Shown: positions 11,681 to 23,700 of the stretch, piece by piece
Position numbering within the stretch: position 1 is the stretch's first letter
How the letters are laid out: each line of letters opens with the position of its first letter
NCBI GenBank assembly: GCA_942486035.1
Contig: CALNXK010000361.1
Span: 181,001-245,000, forward strand
Source: Porites lobata
Taxonomy: Eukaryota; Cnidaria; Anthozoa; Scleractinia; Poritidae
DNA: 64,000 nucleotides
Direction of reading: 5' to 3'
The notes under the pieces: model-generated
What the model saw: only the letters and a program-made list of their open reading frames with translations
What the model was told of the DNA's origin: nothing
Database searches by the model: none
Made by a program: the position numbers and the translations under genes

Positions 11681-11769
11681 CTTGCATAGGCCGAGTTTAG
11701 CCGCTAGTTCTGTCAATTTATCTGGTTCTTTCTGCACTTTCTTAGAATATAGACAGAGATGATCAAAGA

Positions 11770-11784
11770 ATGCCATCTGGGAAG
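11770..11784 (+). CDS. DYNC2I1: DYNC2I1 exon 1 (start codon)
   Basis: Encodes MPSGK, then donor GTAAGA. The short coding first exon corresponds to human MEPGK. Phase 0. Confidence 0.75.
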
Positions 11785-14700
11785 GTAAGATAGCTTCTTT
11801 GTGTTCGCAGTTTCCTGCTGTTTCGTTGCTATGTTGCTGTGTCACGAAAATGGATCGAGAAATTTAAACTTATAAAAAGCTTAATTTGCCATTAGAATGA
11901 CATTGCAGTTTCTTCATTTCTGATTTTTTATTAGTCTCTATATATTCGAAATTTCTTTATAAAAATTTTTGTCTTACTACCTGGAAGATTTACGGGTATC
12001 ATTGGTTGTAAAAAGGAGTGCAGCTGTAAATATCGTGCATGATAAATTGTTATTTTCAGGTTAATGATCATCTGGGTCAAGCGAAAAGAGTCATTTCATA
12101 CTTGCTTCATGTATAAAACCTATGTCATGTTCTCTAAGATCTTTATTTTCCACTAAAACACGTCGAAAAAATGTGATTTGCATTTGTCTTTGCCTCAGTC
12201 TGTGTTCATGGAAAACATTTTGACATTCAAACCTTTGTGGTGGAGATAATTTTAGCAGGCTGCAATCGCTGACAAAATGTTGACACACTGTCTTCAAATG
12301 GGGTTCTTGAGGGAAAAAGCAGTCTGCTCTCCTCCCCTCTTCCCACCATTCAATGTTGTGGTGTTTGTTACTGTATAGCTTACTTGTAGCTCATACAGTA
12401 CAGCAGCACAGCAGCACAGCATTGCTTGGAGAGGGTGAGGGAGGGACCCAGGGGCGTACTCTGGATTTCAAGTGGCAGGGATGATCGATTGGAGGCAAAA
12501 ATCAAAACCAAAAAGAATCCCTGGACCAAAATTTAACCCCCAAAAATTCCATACTGAATTTCCAAGCTGTAGAAATTTCCAGAAAGCAGAGACAGGCACA
12601 GAGCTAGTTTGGTTTTACTTTATTCATGGCACTGCGTGGCTGGTATACGTGGGAACCATCATAATCTTCAGATTGTTATGAATACCCCCAAAACCCCTAC
12701 TTAAAGTATAAACCAAGCTACCCCAAAAAATACTTGCCAAAATTTACCTACCCCAAAAAATCCCCAAATTGAAAATTTCAAACCCAAAAAATCTGGAGTA
12801 CCCCCAGCTGGGGGGAGGGTATTTCCACTTTTGCAGTCAGCATTAAATGTCACAAAGGCCTTTTGAGGCCAGTTGTCTCAACTAATTTGTCTTGTTGTTG
12901 TATATGCTTAAGTTTTGTTTCCAGATGTATTGCATTGTGGTCCAGTTGATTAAAAACTTTGTAAAACAACAGTTAAGATTTGTGATGCAAAGCATTTTAA
13001 AGTAAAATGCTCACACTTGTAATTTTTAAAAAACTTACACTTGTAATAACGTGTGCCTATATCTGACAAAAGCAATGGAACAGCGTCTTGGAAAGAGTGA
13101 GTCAACCAGACCTCAAAACATCAACTGTACAACAGTGTCTCTGTCATTGTTTTTCATCCTCAGCAGACTTTAATAATTAAATGTACAGTTTCCAAACTTG
13201 TGTTTGTAAGCCACAAACTTCTCTGTATTCAGCAGTAATTGTCAAAATAAAAAAATAACAAGAATCTTTAAAAATCTACATGTAAGCTAAGGTTTACCTA
13301 TTTTGTATCGTTCATGATAAGGTTCATTTTGCTATGTATTTACAGCAAGTTTTACATTAATCATCTCTGAAATCACCTCTTTGAAACTTCTGACTATTAA
13401 ATCCAATTGTTGTCTTTATTGCTAAAGGTTGTAGATTAGTACATTGAAAAAGGTAGCATTAATTTGTGCAGAAATAGGAGGATAATGTCAGAGCTAGTCA
13501 TACGAAATGGTTTAATACTACTTTGTAAGGAAGCAATTGCTTTGTAACCAAGTAGTTGTTTAAAGGTGTTTACTGGTCATCAGGAACTCACCAATAATGT
13601 TTTGGAAAATTTAAAAATAACTGACTTCACTGATGTTATTGAGATTTTTGGAAGCTTCCAGTAGGAGATCAATCCCATCGATTAGTATGCTGAACTTTTC
13701 ATAAGCTGTCAACCTAGTCAAAATCAAAGTTGTTTGAAACTTGCTCCAAAGGCAAAATTCCTGGCTGGGCTAGATAGGAAGAATGGCTGAGCTGTTCCAA
13801 ATTGTAATAAGCATTCCTACAAAATAATGTAGTTGATTCAGCATCTGAATGTGACCTTAAACTCATGCAAAGCATGAAATATAATTGGTTAGTCATTTGT
13901 CTGGAGGAGCGTGATATTTAGTTTCTCACATGTGGTGGAAAGATGCAGTGAACAACCACAACCATAACTGCGCAACTTTGGGGAGGAAATAGAGATTTGA
14001 TGTCAGTTAGAGTTAAGCTGTCTGTAGCTAAGAAAGATAAAACTCTGTCACTCAAAAAAATAACTGGTGAACAAGTTTTCAGATTACAACATAAAGAAAC
14101 CAACAAATTTTAATTAATTTTTAAAAATTTTGAAGGAAAATATTGTAATTTGTTTACCCATGGAGCACTTGGGACTTTTTTGTATCTGTGTGTTCCAGAT
14201 CGAATTGGAATTTGGAAGTGTTGGTTTTTAAGGAGAGGGGAAAACCAGAGTACCCGGAGAAAAACCTCTCGGAGCAAAGCAGAGAACCAACAACAAATTC
14301 AACCCACATAATGGCGTCGACACTTGGTTTTGGTGGAAGGTCAATGCTCTCACACTCCTCCATCCTGACTTAGTTTATTATGACTGTTATTAGTCATTTT
14401 TTTTACCTCACACTCAACAATTAATGTTACGTGTACAGAAAACCCAAGGAGATTGTCTTGTAGTTAAGCTGCATCTTAGATTTGAGCCTAGAATTTATAA
14501 AAGGTGCAGCTACAGTCAACTCTTTCATAGCAACCACTTCTCACATAGCGACCACTTTTTTGTACACCAAGGGTGGTGGCTTATGAGACAGTTGACTGTA
14601 TAATAATACAAATTTTGCCAAAGTTGCAGTGATACATTTCTACTGAAAATTGTATGAATTTTTATTATCTTTGCCTTATTTTTTTTAGGATCGTAAGGAG

Positions 14701-17700
14701 GACACGTGGAAGGAATCTGACCTCAAAAAGGTGTTAAAGGTAAGGATATGATGTAAATGTAGTTAAAAAAGATGAATTCACACGATGTGATTAAACTAGA
14801 CAATTTAAATGAGACTGAGCAAAGTCTAATTGGATTATTTTTCGTTTCTGGGAAACTGCCCACCTAACCTTCCCCTAAGCCAACATTTTGCCCTAAGTAA
14901 GAACTAAGGTAGTGTTAATGTTGGTTTAGGGGAGGGGAACAGTTGTAGGTGGGCAGTTTCACAGGAATGTAAAATGATCCGTCTAATTTTCTCTGTTATT
15001 ATACCTGATAACAAACCCTTCCACGTGTTTTTTTCAACTTTTGACATGGACAGGTAAGGGGAAATCCGTCAGCACTACTGGAAAGAGCACCTTAACATTA
15101 GTACAGTTGCCAAGTTTGAAAGGGATTTGTTGAAAAGTACCAAAGATATAGCTCCTCAAAGAAGTAAAATTTTACAGATGTTTGTATGGTGGGGTCCGCA
15201 CCATATCAATGTCTGTAAGTTTTTGCAACTTTGGGGAGCTATATCTTTGCTTGCTTAAGGCGTATAACTTTCAAATTTGGAAATTTTACTAATTTTAAGG
15301 TGCTCTTCAGTCCAACCAATTGGTCCATGTCAAAAGTTGAAAAAATTGTGGAAGGATCTTTTAACTAAAGAAAACACTTAGTTAAAAAAAATGCTTCATA
15401 TGTAACCAAAAACTGTCAAAGTGAGAAACAATGAGGGTGCAACCTACAAGTACACCCCTTTAAACTCTCATTGAAATATGGTTATGTTGTAGAAAGGGAG
15501 GAAACAATAGTGAGCAGATTGTGGAGGGCAACTAAGTGTGGTAAATTGCTGCCTGCTGCATGGGTATTTGATGTTGTGCTAAACTCGAAATAATAGGAAA
15601 TGTCAGAGCAAAAACTTAACCAGATCTGCATGTACATAGGCGTATGGTAGAGGTCAAATTTGATTTCAGGTTACATTATTTTAACCTAGGTGATTTTCAA
15701 TTTACTTTGTCTCTTAGCCCTAATTATTCATGAATTAGGGCTAGGAAACAAAGGAAATTGGGAATCAACCCGGGGGGTGGGGGTGGGGGGTACTTTAGGA
15801 AGTTTTGGGTGGGGATGTGCCGCTGGGACCCTGGAACCCTTAACCTATACCAGAGTTACATTTTGCTACCCTATGCTAGAGTAAACTCCCCAAATCCCGC
15901 GTATCCTACATGTAGAGCAGCTGTTTCCCTAGTCTAGATAAAATCTTCAACCAACTGATCAGTTTTCTGAAAAATGATACCCTATTCTAGACCCAAACTC
16001 TCTGATTGCAAAAGTATTATCCCAGAGTAAAATGAATATGAAATTCAACTGAAATCAAATTTGATTTTTTATACAAATCACTGGTGCCACATTAGACAAT
16101 GCAAAAAGTTTTCAATGGATATGAAATTCTGACATTTTTTTATAGAACACTGGCCAATTGCAGCACTGTTTTTGTGAAAGTGGCTGTAGAAATTGTTAAA
16201 AAGAGCTCAGCATTATGTTTTATTCTGATTCACATGTTTTCAAGTTTTTCAAAGTTGTGCAAGTCTACTTGCATTTAGCCAGTCGTAGGGTCATTTTTTT
16301 GCAAAATGAATGACCGATAAAAACTTTTCGGAAACATCCAAAAAGAAGCAAATTTGTCTGCATTAAGTCCAATCTTCAGTTCATGTATAATTGACACAAA
16401 TGTACCCTTTTTGTAAAAAATGAATTTCAAGATACACTGTATCTTGAAATTCCTCTTTTAGATTTTTGTGTTCAACTTTGCACAACAGAAGACAAGCACC
16501 TAAAGTATATGTTGTGTAAAGCATTTCCAAAGAAAATGCGAAAGGGCTAAAATTCGATTTAGAGCTTAAACTATTGTGACGTATATTTGCCCAAAAATGT
16601 ATCTCATTTTAAAGTTTAGTCTATGCGTAATATATTGTAGGTCATGTGTTATAATGGTTTTACAATGAAGATTGAAAGATGGAAGGTGTCGCTAAAAACA
16701 TACTTGGCCACTGAGCCACCCTCAGGTGGCTTCGTCATTAATACAGGCATATTGAGCTATGACAAACTTTGATGGCTCTGAAACTTTGCAAAGAACAACA
16801 GATATCATTCAGCAATAATATGAAATATTCTGATTTTATTGCTGGTAAATACATGTATGTTTTGCAAAATTAGCACTTAAAATGACCCTACTCTTTAAAA
16901 AAATTGCATGTAGTAGATAATTTTGATCATATTTTGGACTGAAATTTCCAGTTTTGGCTTTTAGTGACATAATAAATGTGCCTCAGAAATTTCAGGCAAA
17001 GCGTCGGAGCAGAAGTCTGTAGCTAAAAATCGTACATGTAAATAGTTTTTTGCGGAATTTCGAAAATAAATTGCGCTGAGGTAGAACGAGCTACCAGTTT
17101 GAATTTTCAGGGCAAGTAATTGCGGGGTTTGCTTATTGATAAAACAAAAGTCAATTGCCAATGAGGCTGTAGAGACAGTACTTTTCAGTTTTAGAAGCAT
17201 TATAAAATTGCTCCAGACCTTGCTCTGATGTAAAATGACTTGTTCCTTTAATTTTTTTTTTATTTACAGAATGTAGGTATTTTTTCCACCTCCCAACACA
17301 CCTACAAGTTTGTAAGGCAGTTTCTGATTTAAATGTTTGGTTGTTTGTAACAGTGTTATTCTTTTCATTTTGATCCTTAATCATTTATTATGAACCATAG
17401 TTAGTGTATCGGATAATTGTACCCCTGGTTGGATATTTCTGGTGCTTTATGTTCATGTACATGTATATAAGGAATAATTACAATTATAATTACCTGCCTG
17501 TTCTCAAAACAAGCTTCTTAGTCTGTTGTGGTGTTTAGCAGTAGTCATAAATCATGAGAATCTTTGCTAGCCCATGGAGTTGGATAAGCAGATTTTCTGA
17601 GCCCTGATGTTATATATGATTACATGTATATAATATTTGGATTTTTCGATTAAATCACAAATTGCAACTCAAGAGGCGTGGCTTTTGTTTATTTTGCTTG

Positions 17701-20700
17701 GTTGCTGATGACCCGTAATGTTTTAGCCTATTCCAGTTGTTTTAGATGCATGAGATGCATGTCCATTATTATCTCCCAATTGCAGCCAGACGATAAGAAA
17801 CGATCAAAAGATGAACAGGGTAAGAGATCATCAAAAGAGCGTTCAAGTCAAAGGTCTGATGCAGAGAAGAGAGAACAGAAGGTAGTGTGTTGTTTATGGG
17901 TAATATTTGGATATCTTTGTTTCCTGAAGGCTTGCATGTCTTTCCCCTCCATTTTTTGCATCAATCCTTTAAGTTACATGTAAGTTACAGTAATTCCCTT
18001 GAAGAGGACATACACTGTACTCTCAGAGTTTTTTTTCAAACTTGGCACAATTTTTTTATTGATAACCATTACACATGTAGGACTTTGAAAAACTACAATT
18101 ATAAAAAGGTGGAGTCACTTTCCTTGTTTTCGCGCTGGGAGCCTGTAATTCTAAGTAACTGTTCTTTTTTCTAGTTGTGCACAAAATAACCGCTAAAAAT
18201 TAATATTATTTTGCAAAAACTATGAGTCTTACTAAAACCTAGAGTCGGTTTGTTTGTCTGGGCTGGAAGATACCAGCGAAACTTTGCAGACTGTATTACA
18301 TGTACATCTAACGCCGCTGCATCCGTCCTTTTGGCTGCCGAAGATGTCTTAATAAAGTATTTACCTATCTCTAGCTATCTATAATTTTTCAGTAAAGTGA
18401 CTTCAAATTCCACGATCTTGCAAAAAATGTGTTAAAATGGAAAGTTTTCCAATCACCTTTCATGTAGCATTGTGCAAAACAAGAGAATTACCTCAAATAA
18501 TTATAGTGGTTAGTGGTTACTTACTCATGGCTTGGTTATTTACATGTACATGTATTAATGTACTCACGTCACCTCAACGATTCTCTGACATGCCTCGTGG
18601 CATATAAGGCCTCCAAAGAGTCCTTCCATTTTTCTCGCTGAGCCGCAGTGGTCTTCACTTCCTCACATGATTGCCATCCTGCTTTTGCTCTTTCCTTTTC
18701 AACCGTTTTGCTCCGCGTGGTCTTTGGCACTCATGATGTGTATGTTTCTAACGGTCATTTTTCTCGCTACCTGCGCAATGTTACCACTTCTGTACAGTGT
18801 ATGTACATTCCAGTTTCTGATCTTCCTGATATTTTTGGGGTGTATCGGTTGCCTATGCAGTTCGGTGGTGTCCTGTTGCCTTTGACCCCCCACGCATCAT
18901 AGAATCGCCCCTATTGTGAGGACCGGCCACAGTGTTCCCTTGATAAAGTGAATTTTTTCTGCTTGTGGTTTCTGTAATGACAGGGTTATACAGGAGAGGG
19001 CTATTAGCCCTCACCCCAACCCCCAGCTTGAAGGACTTTTAATGTACTTTATAAAATAACTAAGATAGTGCCGCGCGTTCTGTTTGGTTAAAAATCTATG
19101 GTTTATTGTGCCAGTAAACTCATAGAAAACTGAAACACTTTCCGTTTTACTTAAAGTTATTTTGTGAAAGCAATAGATCAAATTTTCTATGGGTTTACCG
19201 GCGTGATAACCTACTTGGGATGTTGGGAGAACACTCGTAAATCACTCGCCTTCGGCTCCTGATTTACAAGCTTTTCTCGTGTTCTCCCAACATCCCGCGT
19301 AGGTTATTACGCCGGTAAACCCATAGAAAGTGTGGTCTTTTGCTTAAGTAAACAGTGTAAAAAATCCGTCTTTTCATTTAGTGATCACCTTATCATAGAG
19401 AAGGTTTCCAGCGTCCCAGCGAACACCAAAACAACTTTCAACTAAAATCACTCTTTTCCAAAAACTAAGAGTCCAGGACAGATGAACACGTGATCAGGTC
19501 TATCTTAGTCGGGGCACTTACCACTTGTCAGAACTTCATGGTTGGCCAGACCAGTCAAGTTGTAAGAGGAATTCTACAATAACAGTGGACCCTCGATATA
19601 ACGAAGGGCCAAAGGACTGCCAAAATTTGTTCGCTCTAACGAGGTTTCGTTATATCGACGTTCTTTTTCATATATTTTACTATTACTGGGGTAAAGAAAA
19701 TCGCTCGTTGTATCGAGGACGTTGTTATATAGAGGTTCGTTACATCGAGGTTCCGCTGTAATCTGGGCTATCCAGCCAGATCAGTTGATTCCTTAAAAGT
19801 ATGCACGGCGGGGATGGGGTTTAACAGGTAAAAATTTCCTGAAATATTAATTTTTATTTGCAAGATGACTGATCTGGCCGGCCAGTTCTGTCTTTTGGAA
19901 AGCGGTCTCAGTAAAACGTTGTAGCTTCAGGTTAAAAGGTGTACCTCCCTTTGAAAAGAAAGTACCAAAGTAATGGAGAAAACTGGTTAATTAATGTTAG
20001 TAATCTACCTTTATTGAACCACAGTTACATATTAATATCGAAACAATGTAATAATGCAACAAATGCAATCCAAAACTGGCGAAATTCAGTTATAATTTTG
20101 TGAATTAATAATTATTTGAAATATTTTACAGGAAAGAGATGATGATCGCAAGAGAAGGGGTCATGATGACGTAGCCAATGGAGAGACGGATCATAGGCGA
20201 AGAGACAGGGAAAGAGATCGAGAGAAAGACAGGGAACGAGAAAGAAGGAAAAGAGATGATGAAAGAGATAAGGAAAGGCCAAGAGAAAGAGATCGAGATC
20301 ATGACAAGGACAAAAGACGGGAAAAGGAAGGCAGAGAAAGAAGCAAAGATTCGGAAAGATCAAAAGATAGAGAAAGACGGAAGGATAGGGACGATGATGA
20401 CCAAGAACGTGACAGGGATAGGAGAATGCGTGACCCGGAAAAAACCAAAGATGGCAGTGGACATGAACGACGGGAAAGACGCAGTGAAAGGGATAGGAGT
20501 AAAGAGAGGGATGGTGATCGAGACAGGAGGAAAGAAAAGAGTAGCGGGGACAGAGACAGGGAACGAAGAAAAGAAAAAGAACAGGAAAAGAAAGGAGAAG
20601 CAGATGGGCATGAACGACGTAAAGATAGAGATACCAGCCGGGAGAGAAGAAAGGATAGAGAACGAGAAGGCAAAGTTAGAGACACTAGTCCAGACAGAAG

Positions 20701-23700
20701 AAGGGAGAAAGAACGAGTAAGCGGCAAGGATAGGGACACCAGTCGGGACAGAAGAAAAGATAGAGAACGAGAAGACAGGGATAGAGGCAAAGAGAGAACA
20801 AAGGATCATGATGGAGATAACGACAGAGAGCGGAGAAAAGACAGAGATCGAGAGAAAGACAGGGATCGAGAGAAAGACAGGGAACGGGAAAAAGACAGGG
20901 AGAGACGTAAAGAGAGGGACAGAGATAGGCTGGAAAAAGGCGATAAAGTACCTGACAAAGATGAGAGGCGGAAAAGTGAAAGACATTCCAAGGACTCAGA
21001 GAGGAGGTCAAAAGCAGAGGTACATTTAATTAGTACAGTGTACATATTTTTACTGGTTTTTGTGTACATCGTACAAGCTAAGGCTTAAAATGCCACTACA
21101 GTGTGTGTATCTGTGACTTTGGAAATATTCTCTCCACCGGCTAAGTCACTGTCTAGTGGAAAAGTGTTATGGAAACCAATTGCGTTATTCTCTGATTAGT
21201 GTTTCATCCAGTGGACTGAACACCTGTCACCAGCTCTACATTTTCATTTACCATATGCCAATTGTGGTATCCGATCACTGACTAGCATTTTAGAAAAATC
21301 GTGAACCATTTCATATTGTAAAAAAGTATCTGATACAGTTACCATTAAATAGTATAACGCTATATAATTTTTTACCTAAAATTGCTTTAGAGATCTGAGG
21401 AAAGAGATAAAGAAGAAAGAATAAAAAGAAGAGAAAGAGAATTGATGGATTCTCTCAAACAAGAGGAGGTATTAATATTAGTGTTTATTTTTTCAGACTC
21501 ATGTCTATATATTAGGTCTCTGGCAGTACGTGTTTAATTACCCTAAGGAACCTGAGAGTATTGGAGATTGTTGACCTTTCTTGTTGAGCTTTCCTTTCGT
21601 GTAAAAATTTAACTGTACCGTCAAATGCTGAATTTGTATCAATAGTGATGTATGTACTGTTATAACCTTAATACAAAATACCTCAGTAGTCTAGACAACA
21701 ATATTATAGTAATTGAGGAAATTAGTGCACGATTGTGTACCAGAGAAAGGAAAAAATTAATAGAATTAACTTTAATATTTACTCCCGATCATACATTGCT
21801 GGGATGGTTGAATAATGACTTAACTTTGAAATGTCCGACACAGAGAATGAAAGAAGCATAATAGACGCCACAAAATTATGACATAAAACCATTTACATAC
21901 CCGCACAGAGCAAAAGCTATATCCATTATAATAAGGGCAATTTTTGAGAAAAGGAAAGTTTTGTATCATTCTTGTTATTTCTCAGGCATAACTTGACTTC
22001 TTACTGTCGTTTAAGTTACGTCTGTTACACTGCAGGTGTATGCATGCCACATTGAAGCTAAGTTCGGTTAATTAGTGGTGTTAGTGATGTCAGTATCACA
22101 AGCATGCAAATAAGTTTGTCTGATTTGGTCACCGTTAGCAGAACAGATCAGGAAATTTGTTCGACATACGTCGTGTTGGGTCTTTATTTCTTTACTGCAA
22201 TTACTATTCAAATCTTTAGCTACAAAATTAATGATAGTCTCTACTCTTTGATTTATCCTGTCATTATGTCCGACCTCAGGTATAATAAATGTTTGTTTTT
22301 TTACCCTCAACAGAAATCGAGGAAAGAACGTTTGAAATTTAGATCAGATACTATAGAAGAAGCAGTAAGTCAAACAGATTTTAAGTTGATATACAGTAAA
22401 ACTTGGTGAGGTGATTGCCCAGTATAAGAAACCATCGTAGATGTTCAATATGTGCCGCTCAACTTTTCATATGGCAATCTGTACAACTTAATAATAAAAT
22501 AGAACTTAGATTTCTAACAATTGTTTTCTTTCTTTCAAAATTAAAAAAACAAAAGAAAATAAATGTGATTTGGGTGAGTTTGAAAAGATGGATTGCAGCA
22601 ATGAAAAGTGTCATTTTACAGAATTAAAAGTAAAAAAAATTAAACGAGGATGCAATACTAAGTACATTATACACATTCACGTAGAGTTAAAGCCTCATTA
22701 AGACCAGACTGAAGAACTGCTAAGTACCAAAAGTTATGATAACCCTTTTTTTGGTCGATCTCCTTTTACAAACGTTACTGTGACTGCCATCTTGTAACTA
22801 CCTGTCTGTTTTACTAAAGGATACTGTTGATGAAGATGTTGAACAAAAAAGAAAGGCTTCATTACCAAAGGCATCTGTTGTTGCTGCTGCTGATGAAGTC
22901 CATGATGAAGAGAATAATGGATATGGTTATGAGGACGACGAGTTTGAGGTACTAACTAGTCTTCTCCTAAATGTGTCTAATCATATTTTTTTACCGTGTC
23001 TCCGTTTATATGTCCACGGGCAGGCGCCTTAATACATCACGGATTTAGGACCTGTTTACATGGAGGTGGGGGACTCCAGGTAGGTGAGGTAACCCGCTTT
23101 GGTGAGGTAACCCGTCTGTCCATATAATCTCTCATTTTAATTTGATCACGTTTACACGATAGGTGGGGTGACCATACAAGAGATTATTTGGACAGGCGGG
23201 TTACCCCACCTAAGCGGGTTACCTCACGTACAAGTACCTGGGCTCCCCCACCTCCTGGCCCTTAATCAACGTTTCCAGACATACATTATGTAAAGATCAC
23301 AGAATGAGTTGCTCAGTGTTGATGCCACCTAGGAACATAACAAAGAAAACGTTGGGTACACCGTGAAAGGTCAAATAAAACACTTTGCGGGTTTGTATCG
23401 TTGAGGTTATTAATTGGAACAATCAGAACATGCTCTTATGTACCCTGAAAAAACCAAAGTTATCCAATTCACTTCCTTTTTTCGCAATCTTGTTCCCGGT
23501 CACTTTTTCATTCAGTGACACAACAATAGCACTGTCCAATGAAGTGTGGTACTGAAGAAGAAACCTAGTTCAACTTACGACAGGCACGTTAACGATATTT
23601 GCCAAAGGGCTATCTTGGTAATAAGGTCAATAAGTAGGATACGGTAAAATTTGTTCCAACTGAAAGTAGTAGACTAGGGTCAAAGATAAGCCTCGTTAGT

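Larger units (their letters stand above)
6231..11769. other. Gene-free region between the coiled-coil gene and DYNC2I1
   Basis: 5.5 kb between two genes transcribed away from each other. It holds the 92-bp snap-back element at 6976-7067, an AAC microsatellite at about 7551-7583, inverted palindromic repeats near 7.7 and 11.6 kb, and a GGATTCC patch at 8735-8890. No exon chain or conserved protein is visible on either strand. Promoters of both neighbours must lie here. Confidence 0.6.

Noticed and set aside
17678..17983. 101-codon frame overlapping DYNC2I1 exon 3
   Set aside because: Only 17786-17881 is exonic; the rest is intron read-through.
20299..20986. Long minus-strand open frames opposite DYNC2I1 exon 4
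   Set aside because: They are Ser/Leu/Phe-rich translations of the complement of a purine-only tract; stops are rare there by composition.
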